A stretch of 64,000 bases of DNA from assembly GCA_014650475.1 (NCBI GenBank), contig BMVA01000002.1, positions 124,001-188,000 of the forward strand, written 5' to 3'. The position numbers and the translations under genes are program-made. Shown one piece after another: positions 54,685 to 63,398 of this stretch. The stretch is from Streptomyces albogriseolus (GTDB lineage Bacteria; Actinomycetota; Actinomycetes; Streptomycetales; Streptomycetaceae). Position 1 is the first letter of the stretch; each line of letters opens with the position of its first letter. The notes beneath the pieces are model-generated. The model was not told where the DNA came from. It saw only the letters and a program-made list of their open reading frames with translations, and did not search any database.

Positions 54685-57068
54685 TCAGCTCACTGGCCAG
54701 GCTCACGGTGCGCGCGTGGGCGGCCACCCTGCTGGCGGCCTGCGCCCTGCTGCCGCTGGTGGAGTCGACCCTCTGGATGCTCCAGGCGGCGCTGCTGCTG
54801 GGCGTGCAGGCGGGCGTGGGGGCGGCGGCGCGGCGGGTGCCGCTGGCGCGGCCGCTGACGGTGGCGGCGCAGGTCGTCGTCACGCTGGTGCTGCTCACGC
54901 TGATGTTCGCGCGGGAGCACGCCGTCGCCGGGCTGATACCCGGCCCGGACGCGCTGCGTTTCTTCGGGCAGCTGCTGGAGCAGGGCGGCCAGGACGTCAA
55001 CCGGTACGCGATACCGGCGCCGCTGAGCGACGGCATCCGGCTGATGCTGGTCGGCGGGGTGCTGGTCATCGGCCTGCTGGTGGACATGCTCGCGGTGACC
55101 TTCCGCAGCGCGGCCCCGGCCGGGCTGCCACTGCTGGCCCTGTACTCGGTGGCGGCGGGCCTGACGGACAACGGCATCGAGTGGCTGTGGTTCCTGCTGG
55201 CCGCGGCCGGCTATCTGATGCTCCTGCTCGCCGAGGGCCGGGACCGGCTCTCGCAGTGGGGCCGGGTGTTCGCCGGGCCGCCACGCGGCCGGAGCAGGGA
55301 GACGCCCGGGGCGCCGGCGCCGGCGCGGTTCGGGCACCGGATCGGGGTGGTGGCGCTGGGCATCGCCCTGGTGGCGCCGCTGGCGCTGCCCGCGATGGAC
55401 GGCGGCCTGCTGGACCCGAACGGCCGGGGGGTGGGCGCGGGGGTCGGCGGGGGCGGCACCATCTCCGCGGTGAACCCGCTGGTGTCGCTGCGCGACTCGC
55501 TGAACAACGACGACGACCGCGCGGTGTTCTCGGTGCGCACCGAGATGGAGAACACCTCGGACCTGTACCTGCGCATCGTGTCCCTGGACGACTTCGACGG
55601 CACCACGTGGAAGCCGTCGAAGCGGGCGATCACCCAGGTGCCCGAGGGCTTCCCGGCCCCGCCGGGGCTCGGCCCCGACGTGGAGTTCACGGAGGTCGGC
55701 ACGTCGGTCTCGGTCGCGAAGTGGTACGGCCAGACGTGGCTGCCGATGCCGTACCCGCCGAGCCGGGTGAGCGTGGGGGGCGACTGGCGCTACGAGCCCG
55801 TCGGCATGACGCTGGTCGGCGACCACGGGCAGAACACGCGCGGTCTGACGTACGAGGTGCGCAGCCTGGACGTGCGGCCCACGGCGGAGCAGCTGGCCAA
55901 GGCCCCGGAGCCGCCGGCCGACGTGCTGCGCGAGTACACCGAGCTGCCCGACTCGCTGCCCTCCCTGGTCCACGAGACCGCCCGTGCCGTGACCGACGGC
56001 GCGAAGAGCGACTACGACCGCGCGGTCATGCTGCAGGACTGGTTCACGCTGAGCGGCGACTTCCAGTACGACACCCAGGTCGACGTCGGCAGCGGCTCGC
56101 AGGCGATCGCCCGCTTCCTGAAGGACAAGCGGGGCTTCTGCGTGCACTACTCCTTCGCGATGGCGTCCATGGCGCGGTCGCTGGGCATCCCGGCGCGGAT
56201 CGCGGTGGGCTTCGCGCCCGGCACCCCGCAGGCCGACGGCACGATCTCGGTCGCGATGCGGGACGCGCACGCCTGGCCCGAGCTGTACTTCGAGGGCGTG
56301 GGCTGGACGCGGTTCGAGCCGACCCCGACCCGGGGCTCCACGCCGGACTACACCGTGCAGGACGTCGAGGACAACGGTCCCGCGGATCCGGCGCGGCCGT
56401 CGCAGGCCGCGCCCGCCGATCCGTCGGCGCAGCCGTCGCGGAGCACCGACTGCCGGGCGGACGGCAGCGACCCGGGGTCCTGCGAGAGCGAGTCGCCGCA
56501 GGCGGCCCTGGATGCGGGGGGCGACGGCCCGAAGTGGCACGTGGTGCTGCTGTGGGCGCTGGCCGGACTGCTGGTGTTGGCGCTTCCCCTGTCGCCGTTG
56601 CTGTGGCGGACGCGGATGCGGGCGGTGCGGCTGGGCGGTCGCGGCCGCGCGGAGGAGGACGTCGCTCCGCGTGTGCTGGCCGCCTGGGAGGAGCTGACGG
56701 ACACGGCCTGGGACCACGGGATCGTGCCGGACGAGTCGCTGACCCCGCGCGGGGCGGCCGACCGCATCGTGCGGACGGGCGGGCTCGACGGGGACGCGGC
56801 GGCGTCGGTGCGGCGGCTGGCGGGGGCGGTGGAGCAGGTGCTGTACGCGCCGCGGCCGCGGCCGGCGGTGGGGCTGGCGGACGACGTGCGTCGGGCTGCG
56901 GCGGCGCTGCGGGACTCGGCGTCCCGGCGGGCCCGTCTGCGGGCGTTGCTCGCGCCGCGGTCGGCCGTGCGGGTGGTGTGGACGGTGTCCGACCGCTGGG
57001 CGGCCCTGCGGGACCGTCTCGTCGCCCTCCGCCCGAACTGGTGTCTGCCTACGCGCCAGCGCGGCTGA
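54681..57068 (+). CDS. TgpA-like membrane transglutaminase-fold protein
   Basis: The 795-residue product has an N-terminal membrane domain of about six helices (to about 200), a seventh near 220-240, an extracytoplasmic transglutaminase-like domain, and one more helix (about 618-640) before a cytosolic DUF4129-like tail. The catalytic Cys487 is in KRGFCVHYSFAM and His530 in MRDAHAWPELY. The third residue, usually Asp in F-D-P-T, is Glu (RFEPTPT), which is common among actinobacterial members. Pseudomonas TgpA is the named model. GTG 54681 overlaps the DUF58 stop by 4 bp. It may act on envelope proteins or peptides; substrate is unknown. Confidence 0.93.
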   Translation: MISSLARLTVRAWAATLLAACALLPLVESTLWMLQAALLLGVQAGVGAAARRVPLARPLTVAAQVVVTLVLLTLMFAREHAVAGLIPGPDALRFFGQLLEQGGQDVNRYAIPAPLSDGIRLMLVGGVLVIGLLVDMLAVTFRSAAPAGLPLLALYSVAAGLTDNGIEWLWFLLAAAGYLMLLLAEGRDRLSQWGRVFAGPPRGRSRETPGAPAPARFGHRIGVVALGIALVAPLALPAMDGGLLDPNGRGVGAGVGGGGTISAVNPLVSLRDSLNNDDDRAVFSVRTEMENTSDLYLRIVSLDDFDGTTWKPSKRAITQVPEGFPAPPGLGPDVEFTEVGTSVSVAKWYGQTWLPMPYPPSRVSVGGDWRYEPVGMTLVGDHGQNTRGLTYEVRSLDVRPTAEQLAKAPEPPADVLREYTELPDSLPSLVHETARAVTDGAKSDYDRAVMLQDWFTLSGDFQYDTQVDVGSGSQAIARFLKDKRGFCVHYSFAMASMARSLGIPARIAVGFAPGTPQADGTISVAMRDAHAWPELYFEGVGWTRFEPTPTRGSTPDYTVQDVEDNGPADPARPSQAAPADPSAQPSRSTDCRADGSDPGSCESESPQAALDAGGDGPKWHVVLLWALAGLLVLALPLSPLLWRTRMRAVRLGGRGRAEEDVAPRVLAAWEELTDTAWDHGIVPDESLTPRGAADRIVRTGGLDGDAAASVRRLAGAVEQVLYAPRPRPAVGLADDVRRAAAALRDSASRRARLRALLAPRSAVRVVWTVSDRWAALRDRLVALRPNWCLPTRQRG

Positions 57069-57093
57069 GGTTCCGCGGCGGCCGCGGGCCGTT

Positions 57094-57137
57094 CGCGCAG
57101 TTCCCCGCGCCCCTGAAGGGGCGCGGGGAACTGCGCG
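57094..57137 (+). terminator. Terminator after the transglutaminase gene, of a type repeated across Streptomyces
   Basis: Two 20-base arms (57094-57113 and 57118-57137) pair perfectly around a TGAA loop, 26 bp after the stop. The arm core GCAGTTCCCCGCGCCCC is one I recall as recurring many times in Streptomyces chromosomes after genes. It may be both a terminator and a dispersed repeat. It also faces the convergent DUF3040 gene. Confidence 0.88.
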
Positions 57138-57221
57138 AGCAACCACCACGCACCCGCAGGGACGACTCAGGGGCGCCCACCCGCACGGGTGGACACCCCT
57201 GAATCGAAGATCGCGGAGGCC

Positions 57222-57629
57222 TCAGTGGCCGCCGCCCTGCTCGTCGCGCCGTCGCTGCCACCGCTCCTCGATGCGGTTCATCATCGAGCGCCGCGTTCTG
57301 CCCTGGCGGCCCGCCCGCGGAGCGGCCCCTGCGGCCCCCGCGGCCTGCTCGCCCGGCTTGGGCGCCTTGCGCCACCCGGTCACCGCGAGTACGGCGCACC
57401 CCAGCATCACGAGGAAGCCCACGACACTGAGCCACACCTGCTGGGCGACCATACCGGCCATGAGGAGCGCAATACCTACGAGGAAGCCCGCGACCGCCTG
57501 GTAGACCCGTCGCCGGGTGTACGTACGCAGCCCGCTTCCCTCGAGCGCCGTCGCGAACTTGGGATCTTCGGCGTACAGCGCTCGCTCCATTTGCTCGAGC
57601 ATGCGCTGCTCGTGCTCCGAGAGCGGCAC
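57222..57629 (-). CDS. DUF3040 membrane protein, 135 aa
   Basis: The product starts with the family signature PLSEHEQRMLEQMERALYAEDP and FATAL, a cytosolic helix rich in acidic residues. Two membrane helices follow (about 45-67 and 70-90), then a Gly/Ala/Arg-rich tail. DUF3040 is common in actinobacteria, with no known role. The start is GTG 57629 with GGAGG 5 bp before it; the frame upstream of it is not family-like. Confidence 0.92.
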   Translation of the reverse strand: MPLSEHEQRMLEQMERALYAEDPKFATALEGSGLRTYTRRRVYQAVAGFLVGIALLMAGMVAQQVWLSVVGFLVMLGCAVLAVTGWRKAPKPGEQAAGAAGAAPRAGRQGRTRRSMMNRIEERWQRRRDEQGGGH

Positions 57630-57678
57630 GGAGTCCTCCTCATCGTGCAGTCGCCGGGGCGACCCGGGGGGTCCCTTC

Positions 57679-57707
57679 AGGATAGGCAGGGAATCGCCCC
57701 CGTGAAA
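57679..57707 (-). promoter_or_regulatory. Candidate promoter for the DUF3040 gene
   Basis: On the minus strand TTTCAC (57702-57707) and TATCCT (57679-57684) are 17 bp apart, and transcription would start about 45 bp before the gene. The rest of 57708-57916 up to the methyltransferase end shows no gene. Confidence 0.4.
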
Positions 57708-57916
57708 CCCGCCCCTCTGCGCCAATTGCCGACCGGTGTCCGCCATCACGCACCGGTCCGCTGAGGCTGTCATTCCCCGGCGGCCGACCCGTCATGCCGG
57801 GCGGTCTCCCTCGATCATACGGCTCCGAGCCGCCATTCGGGGGGCCTGTGGCACAGTCCATGCGCCCCGGGGCCGCCGGACGCGCCGCTGATCAGCGCCG
57901 TGTCACGGACGGCCGC

Positions 57917-58687
57917 TCACGCCCCGGCGGTCCCGCCCGCCTCGGCGAGCACATGAAGCTGCGTGGCCACGGAGTGGAAGGCGGCGAGCTCGGCCGCGGC
58001 GGCCTCCAGCTTCAGCAGCGCCTCCATCGCCCCGGGCTCGGTGTCGACCAGCACCCCGGGGACGAGGTCGGAGAAGACGCGGACGCCGTGCACCGCGCCG
58101 ACCTCCAGGCCCGCGCCGCGCACCAGCCCGGTCAGCTGGTCGGCGGTGAAGCGGCGCGGCACGGGGTCGCCCTCGCCCCATCGGCCGTTCGGGTCGTCGA
58201 GGGCCTGCCGGGCCTCCGTGAAGTGGCCGGCGAGGGCGCGGGCCAGCACCGCGCCGCCCAGGCCGGCGGCGAGCAGGCTGAGGACGCCGCCGGGGCGCAG
58301 GGCGGCCACCGTGTTGCGCACGCCCTCCGCCGGGTCGTCGACGTACTCCAGGACGCCGTGGCACAGCACGACGTCGTAGCCGGCGCGCTCGGCGACGTCG
58401 AAGAGGCCGCGGGCGTCGCCCTGCACACCGTGCACCCGGTCGGCGACGCCCTCCTCGGCGGCGCGGCGCTCGAGGGCGAACAGGGCGTTCGGGCTGGGGT
58501 CGACGACGGTCACGCGGTGTCCGAGCCGGGCCAGGGGCACGGCGAAGTTGCCGCTGCCGCCGCCGGTGTCGAGGACGTCCAGGGCCTGCCGTCCGGTGGC
58601 CTCGACCCTGCGTTCCAGGGCGTCCTGGAGGACGTCCCAGACAACGGCGGTACGGAGAGCGGCGCGGGGGCGCATCGGGTCCGGCAC
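57917..58687 (-). CDS. SAM-dependent methyltransferase (class I)
   Basis: The 256-residue product has the SAM loop VLDTGGGSGNFAVPLA (motif I), the acidic end of strand 2 in VTVVDPSPNAL, GDARGLFD (motif II) and VVLCHGVLEYVDDP (motif III to IV). It looks like a small-molecule methyltransferase of the UbiE/COQ5 or CmoA kind; substrate is unknown. GTG 58687 is chosen because GAGGAG lies 8 bp before it; a longer form from 58711 is possible. It lies 113 bp after the HEPN gene on the same strand. Confidence 0.9.
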   Translation of the reverse strand: MPDPMRPRAALRTAVVWDVLQDALERRVEATGRQALDVLDTGGGSGNFAVPLARLGHRVTVVDPSPNALFALERRAAEEGVADRVHGVQGDARGLFDVAERAGYDVVLCHGVLEYVDDPAEGVRNTVAALRPGGVLSLLAAGLGGAVLARALAGHFTEARQALDDPNGRWGEGDPVPRRFTADQLTGLVRGAGLEVGAVHGVRVFSDLVPGVLVDTEPGAMEALLKLEAAAAELAAFHSVATQLHVLAEAGGTAGA

Positions 58688-58800
58688 GGTGGTGACTCCT
58701 CGGCGGGGCACCGCCTGGGGTGGGGCGGGGCGATCGGGTTTCAGGCGCTGTCCACCCTATGGCCTGCGCGGCGGCCCGCCGTCACCCGGTGGCCTCCGGG

Positions 58801-59367
58801 TCAGCCCGCGTCGGGCAGGTCGCCGCGCGGGGCGGTGTCCGGCCCGCCGTCCTGGTCGGGGCGGGGCTGGGGCAGCACCGGCTGGAGCACCAGCATCCGC
58901 TCGACCAGGCGCAGGAACATCGCCACGTCCCGGATCAGGTCGTCGGCGTCCCGCACGGTCGCCGCGCCCTGGATGCCCGCCTCGGCCCGGGCACGGCGCC
59001 GGGCCCCGGAGGCGAACAGGGCGCTCCACTCGGTGAGTTCGGGCGCGATCTCGGGGAGCACCTCCCACGCGCTTCGTATCTTGGCCCGGGCCCGGGGCGA
59101 GGTCTCGGGCCTGCCGCGGGCGGCGAGCACGGCGGCGGCGGTGCGCAGGGCGGCCAGATGGGCCGTCGCGTAGCGCTCGTTGGGGGTGTCGAGGACGGCG
59201 GCCTCGTCGAGTCCGGCACGGGCCTGGGCGAGCAGGTCGAGGGCGGCGGGCGGGGCCGCGGAGCGGCGCAGCACGGGGTGGATGTCGCTCGCCGGGCCGT
59301 TGTGCAGTGAGGGGGCAGGGCCGGCTGCGCGGCGCCGACGGGCGGCGGCTGCGGACGAGTGGGCCAT
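58801..59367 (-). CDS. HEPN-domain protein of the SAV_6107 family
   Basis: The 188-residue product is all helical after a Ser/Ala/Arg-rich N-terminus (1-40). R65-Y-A-T-A-H70 fits the HEPN R-x4-6-H motif, which in many HEPN proteins is the metal-free ribonuclease site. It matches the named Streptomyces family SAV_6107 as I remember it. There is no MNT or other antitoxin gene next to it. The C-terminal 30 residues are Pro/Asp/Gln-rich. ATG 59367 follows AGGAGG by 6 bp. Its promoter lies in the 178 bp shared with the divergent ABC/YhgE module. Confidence 0.88.
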   Translation of the reverse strand: MAHSSAAAARRRRAAGPAPSLHNGPASDIHPVLRRSAAPPAALDLLAQARAGLDEAAVLDTPNERYATAHLAALRTAAAVLAARGRPETSPRARAKIRSAWEVLPEIAPELTEWSALFASGARRRARAEAGIQGAATVRDADDLIRDVAMFLRLVERMLVLQPVLPQPRPDQDGGPDTAPRGDLPDAG

Positions 59368-59496
59368 GACGAACCTCCTGTCGTCTTCGTGACGGCACGC
59401 CATGAGGCGAGTGCCGTATGTGCACATCGTGCGGTATGGCACTGACAATCCGTTCTGACCTGCGACGTTGCCTCGTCCGCCCGTTCGAGCTAGCTT

Positions 59497-59525
59497 TTGC
59501 ACTGACCAGTCAGTACAAAAATTCT
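59497..59525 (+). promoter_or_regulatory. Promoter with TetR-type operator for the ABC/YhgE/TetR module
   Basis: TTGCAC (-35, 59497-59502) and AATTCT (-10, 59520-59525) are 17 bp apart. The near-palindrome ACTGACCAGTCAGT (59501-59514, 12 of 14 positions symmetric) covers the end of the -35 and the spacer. This is the expected place for repression by the TetR-family protein encoded at the end of the operon. Confidence 0.65.
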
Positions 59526-59545
59526 CGCACGTTCCAGGGAGATTC

Positions 59546-60520
59546 GTGGACGATCCGAGCGGACTCGCCGTCGTGGCCGACGGCCTCGGTCTGAAGGGGC
59601 CACGGGGGTGGGCCTTCCGCGACGTGTCGGCCGACGCCGGGCCCGGTGCGCTGATCGCGGTGGCCGGGCCGTCCGGCACCGGCCGCACCTGTCTGCTGCT
59701 CGCGCTCACCGGTCGGATGAAGCCGACGGAGGGACGGGCCGTCGTCGGCGGGCTGGAGCTGCCCCGGCGCATGGCCGCCGTACGCCGCCGCAGCGCCCTG
59801 GCGCATGTCGCCGGGGTGACCGACCTCGACCCGGCGCTCACCGTGGCCGAGCATCTGCGCGAGCAGGAGCTGCTGCGGCGGCGCTTCGGGGGCGCGCTCC
59901 CCCGGCCCCGGCAGCTGCTGCGCCCGCGCGCCGAGCGGCGGCGGGAGCGGCGCCGGCACATCGACGAGGCGCTGGCCACCGCCGGGCTCGACCTGGCCGC
60001 CCTGCCCAAGGGCGGGCGGACCGCGGTGCGGGACCTGGAGCGGGTGGAGGCACTGCGGCTGTCGCTGGCGCTGGCGCTGCTGGGGCGTCCCCGGCTGCTC
60101 GGGGTCGACGACACCGACCTGAAGCTGTCGGCCGGGGAGCGGGAGGAGGTGTGGGAGCTGCTGCGGTCCGTCGCCGGCACGGGGGTCACGGTGCTGGCCG
60201 TGTGCAGCGAGCCGCCGTCCGACGCGGTGGTCGTCCGCACGGACGCGGACCGGTCCGGCGGTGCGGAGGCAGACGGGCCCGCCGCCCCCGCCGGCGTCGG
60301 ACCCGACGACTCCCTCGCCGGTACCGGCACGGAGACCGGCGCCCCGGCAGCGGACCCCGCCCGCACCGACCACGGCTCCGGCGCCACCCCGGACGAGACC
60401 GACGGAACCCCCGAGGCCGGGACCGCCGACGAGACCGGGACCGCCGAAGCCGCCGACCAGGCCGACCACGACGAGAAGGAGGCCGACGCCGATGCGATCG
60501 CCGCGACTGGCCGCTCTTGA
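59546..60520 (+). CDS. Degenerate ABC-type ATPase with acidic tail, partner of a YhgE-type protein
   Basis: The 324-residue product has an ABC ATPase fold, but the motor motifs are altered. Walker A reads GPSGTGRT (41-48), with Arg47 in place of the ATP-binding Lys. The signature LSGGQ is replaced around DLERVEALRLS (163-173). Walker B ends LLGVDDT (184-190), without the usual DE pair. Between 109 and 137 is a very Arg-rich stretch. From about 235 to the end it is a disordered tail rich in Asp, Glu, Ala, Thr and Gly. It may bind nucleotide but probably hydrolyses it poorly. GTG 59546 follows GGGAG; its end overlaps the next gene by 29 bp. Confidence 0.88.
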   Translation: MDDPSGLAVVADGLGLKGPRGWAFRDVSADAGPGALIAVAGPSGTGRTCLLLALTGRMKPTEGRAVVGGLELPRRMAAVRRRSALAHVAGVTDLDPALTVAEHLREQELLRRRFGGALPRPRQLLRPRAERRRERRRHIDEALATAGLDLAALPKGGRTAVRDLERVEALRLSLALALLGRPRLLGVDDTDLKLSAGEREEVWELLRSVAGTGVTVLAVCSEPPSDAVVVRTDADRSGGAEADGPAAPAGVGPDDSLAGTGTETGAPAADPARTDHGSGATPDETDGTPEAGTADETGTAEAADQADHDEKEADADAIAATGRS

Positions 60521-62576
60521 GCTGCGGCGTTTCGGCCGCGGCACCCTCCCGCGCGCGGCGCTCGTCGCCCTGCTGGTGCTGCCCCTGCTCTACGGCGCCC
60601 TGTACCTGTGGTCGTTCTGGGACCCGTACGGCCGGCTCGACCGGATCCCCGTGGCCCTCGTGAACGAGGACAAGGGCGCGACCGCGCACGGCGAGCGGAT
60701 CACGGCCGGCGACGACATCGCCGAGGGCCTGCGCGACAGCTCCGCCTTCGACTGGCGGGAGGTGAGCGAGGAGGAGGCCCGGCGCGGGGTCGAGGACGGC
60801 ACGTACTACCTGTCGCTGACCGTGCCGGCCGACTTCAGCCGCCGTATCGCCTCCAGTTCGGGCGACTCGCCCGAGACCGGCGCCCTCCGGGTGCGCACCA
60901 ACGACGCGAACAACTACATCGTCGGGCAGATCTCCCGGACGGTCTTCGGCGAGGTGCGGCGGGCCGCGTCCACCAAGACCTCCCGGTCCTTCCTGGACCG
61001 GATCTTCGTCTCCTTCTCCGACCTGCACGGCGAGACGGTGAAGGCGGCACAGGGCGCCGACAAGCTGAACGGGGGCATCGGCGAGGCGGAGAAGGGCTCC
61101 AAGGACCTCGCCGGCGGGCTGAAGGACGCCCGCGCGGGCAGCGGCAAGCTGGTCAAGGGGCTCGATGACCTCCACAAGGGCGCGGGCGCCCTGGAGGACG
61201 GCTCCGGGAAGGTCGCGGGCGGCACACGCCGGCTCGCCGAGAAGGTGAACGCGCTGAACGCCGAGGCGGGCCCGTTCCTGAGGAGGAACGAGAAGGCCAT
61301 CGGGGAGACGGCCCGCTTCGTCGCCGACACGGCGGGAGAGCTGCGGGACGACCTGGACGCGCTGACGGAGAAGGCCCCCGCGGCCGCGAAGGACGCCCGT
61401 GAGGCGTCCGGCACCCTGGACACGGTCCACCGCGAGCGCTGCGAGGACGCCGACGAGCCCGACCCGGCCTGCCCGGAGCTGAAGAAGGCCAAGGAGGCGG
61501 TGGCGACCGCCTCGTCCGTCGCGGACGACGTCAGCGACCTGGTCACCGGGCACCGCGCGGACCTGAGGAAGCTCGATGGGCACCTCGCCACCCTGGAGAA
61601 GCAGGCGCGTGCGCTCGCCGACCGCGCCCCGCACCTCTCCGAGGACCTCGACGACGCCGTCAGCCGCGTCAACAAGCTGAACACGGGTGCCGGCAAGGTC
61701 GCCGCGGGAGCGAAGAAGCTCAACAAGGGCCTCGCCACCGCCGAGACGGGCGCCCGGAAGCTGGACAAGGGCATCGGCACGTTGAAGACGGGCGCGGACG
61801 ACCTGAGCGGCGGCCTCTTCAAGCTGGTCGACGGCTCCGAGGAGCTGGCCGGCGGTCTGCACGAGGGCGCCGAGCGGATCCCCGACTACGACAAGGCCGA
61901 GCGCGACGAACGCACCGAGGTGATGGCCGACCCGGTGCGGCTGGTCTCCCGCGACCTGCACAAGGCGCCCAACTACGGCACCGGCTTCGCCCCGTACTTC
62001 ATCCCGCTGTCGCTGTGGGTGGGCGCGATGGTGGCGTACATGCTGATCGCGCCGATGAACAGGCGGGCGCTCGCCGCGGGCGCCTCCGCCTGGCGGATCG
62101 CGCTGGCGGGCTGGCTGCCGGTGGCGGCGATCGGGGTGCTGCAGACGGTGGCGCTGATGTCCGTGCTGCACTGGGGGCTCGGCCTGCGGATGGCCCGGGC
62201 GGCCGGGACGGTGGGCTTCCTGTTCCTGGTGACGGCGTGCTTCGCGGCGCTCGTGCAGTGGCTGAACGCCCGCTTCGGCGCCGCCGGCCGGATCCTCGTC
62301 CTGGCGCTGCTGATGCTCCAGCTCACCTCGGCGGGCGGCACGTACCCCGTGCAGACCAGTCCGGACTTCTTCAACGCGCTGCACCCGTTCCTGCCGATGA
62401 CCCACGTCGTGGAGGCGCTGCGGCGGCTGATCTCGGGCGGCGGGCTCGGGCCCGTGTGGACGGCCTGCGCGGTGCTGGCGGCGTTCACGGCCGGCGCGCT
62501 CGCGCTGACGGCGCTGTCGGCCCGCCGCCGGCAGGTCTGGACGCTCGACCGCCTGCATCCGGAGCTGAGCCTGTGA
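60492..62576 (+). CDS. YhgE/Pip-family membrane protein
   Basis: The 694-residue product has one N-terminal membrane helix (about 22-42), a large extracytoplasmic region (about 45-515), and five or six helices at the C-terminus like an ABC-2 permease. The middle has two runs of heptad-like Gly/Leu/Lys repeats (about 188-260 and 395-465; for example LNGGIGEAEKGSKDLAGGL), typical of YhgE/Pip and phage-infection proteins. Phage receptor or transport roles are known for relatives, but none can be assigned here. ATG 60492 has AAGGAGG 9 bp upstream and lies inside the ABC gene. Confidence 0.92.
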   Translation: MRSPRLAALELRRFGRGTLPRAALVALLVLPLLYGALYLWSFWDPYGRLDRIPVALVNEDKGATAHGERITAGDDIAEGLRDSSAFDWREVSEEEARRGVEDGTYYLSLTVPADFSRRIASSSGDSPETGALRVRTNDANNYIVGQISRTVFGEVRRAASTKTSRSFLDRIFVSFSDLHGETVKAAQGADKLNGGIGEAEKGSKDLAGGLKDARAGSGKLVKGLDDLHKGAGALEDGSGKVAGGTRRLAEKVNALNAEAGPFLRRNEKAIGETARFVADTAGELRDDLDALTEKAPAAAKDAREASGTLDTVHRERCEDADEPDPACPELKKAKEAVATASSVADDVSDLVTGHRADLRKLDGHLATLEKQARALADRAPHLSEDLDDAVSRVNKLNTGAGKVAAGAKKLNKGLATAETGARKLDKGIGTLKTGADDLSGGLFKLVDGSEELAGGLHEGAERIPDYDKAERDERTEVMADPVRLVSRDLHKAPNYGTGFAPYFIPLSLWVGAMVAYMLIAPMNRRALAAGASAWRIALAGWLPVAAIGVLQTVALMSVLHWGLGLRMARAAGTVGFLFLVTACFAALVQWLNARFGAAGRILVLALLMLQLTSAGGTYPVQTSPDFFNALHPFLPMTHVVEALRRLISGGGLGPVWTACAVLAAFTAGALALTALSARRRQVWTLDRLHPELSL

Positions 62577-62611
62577 ACCGGCCGGCCGGAGCTCCTGTGA
62601 GAATCAGGGCC

Positions 62612-63241
62612 ATGGAACGCAGCAGCACCACGCCGGGCGGCAGCGCCCGCCGCGAGGCCACCCGGCAGAAGCTCTACGAGGCGGCCGTCACTCTCATCGC
62701 CGAACAGGGGTTCTCCGCCACCACCGTGGACGAGATCGCCGAGCGGGCGGGCGTCGCGAAGGGCACCGTCTACTACAACTTCGCGAGCAAGTCGGTCCTC
62801 TTCGAGGAGCTGCTGCGGCACGGGGTCGGCCTGCTGACCGCTTCGCTGCGGGAGGCGGCCGAGCGGACGGCCCGGGAGGGCGGGACCAAGGTCGACGCCC
62901 TGGACGCCATGATCAGGGCGGGGCTGGTGTTCATCGACCGCTACCCGGCCTTCACCCAGCTGTACGTGGCGGAGCTGTGGCGCACCAACCGGGCCTGGCA
63001 GTCCACGCTGATGGTGGTGCGGCAGCAGGCCGTGGCGGTGGTCGAGGGCGTGCTGCGCGAGGGTGTGGCGGCGGGGGAGTTCAGCGAGGAGATCGACGTG
63101 CCGCTGACGGCGGCGGCGCTGGTGGGCATGGTGCTGGTGGCGGCGCTGGACTGGAAGTCGTTCCAGCCGGAGCGGTCCCTGGACGACGTGCACGCGGCGC
63201 TGTCGCGGCTGCTGCAGGGCCGGGTCAGCGGCCGCGGCTGA
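62612..63241 (+). CDS. TetR-family transcriptional regulator
   Basis: The product is 209 residues. The TetR DNA-binding domain occupies about 17-63, with the recognition helix in TTVDEIAERAGVAKGTVYYNF; the rest is an all-helical ligand domain. GTG 62597 is in frame with GGAG at a good distance and may be the true start, adding five residues (VRIRA). It is the last gene of the module and is likely to repress the promoter at 59497-59525 and to be relieved by an exported or membrane-active compound. Confidence 0.93.
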   Translation: MERSSTTPGGSARREATRQKLYEAAVTLIAEQGFSATTVDEIAERAGVAKGTVYYNFASKSVLFEELLRHGVGLLTASLREAAERTAREGGTKVDALDAMIRAGLVFIDRYPAFTQLYVAELWRTNRAWQSTLMVVRQQAVAVVEGVLREGVAAGEFSEEIDVPLTAAALVGMVLVAALDWKSFQPERSLDDVHAALSRLLQGRVSGRG

Positions 63242-63267
63242 AGAGCCTCCAGGCGCCGCGCACGCGA

Positions 63268-63324
63268 AGGCGCCGGTCCGCCGGTGGCCGCGTCCCCCGC
63301 GGGCCACCGGCCGGGCCGGCGCCT
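63268..63324 (+). terminator. Terminator after the TetR gene
   Basis: AGGCGCCGG and CCGGTGGCC on the left pair with GGCCACCGG and CCGGCGCCT on the right, with a small internal mismatch (TCCG/CCGGG) and a C-rich loop. The stem starts 27 bp after the stop. Confidence 0.82.
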
Positions 63325-63330
63325 CCCTGT

Positions 63331-63398
63331 TCCCCCGTGATCCCCCGTACGTCCCCCCGTGGAACCCCCGTGACGGTCGTTCCCCCGGGTTCCCCCGT
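63331..63398. repeat. Cluster of CCCCCGT units
   Basis: CCCCCGT starts at 63332, 63342, 63354, 63365 and 63392, with CCCCCGG at 63382: six near-copies in 68 bp, spaced by about 10 to 16 bp. The units are 10-11 bp apart at first, about one helical turn. No gene is supported here. Confidence 0.6.
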
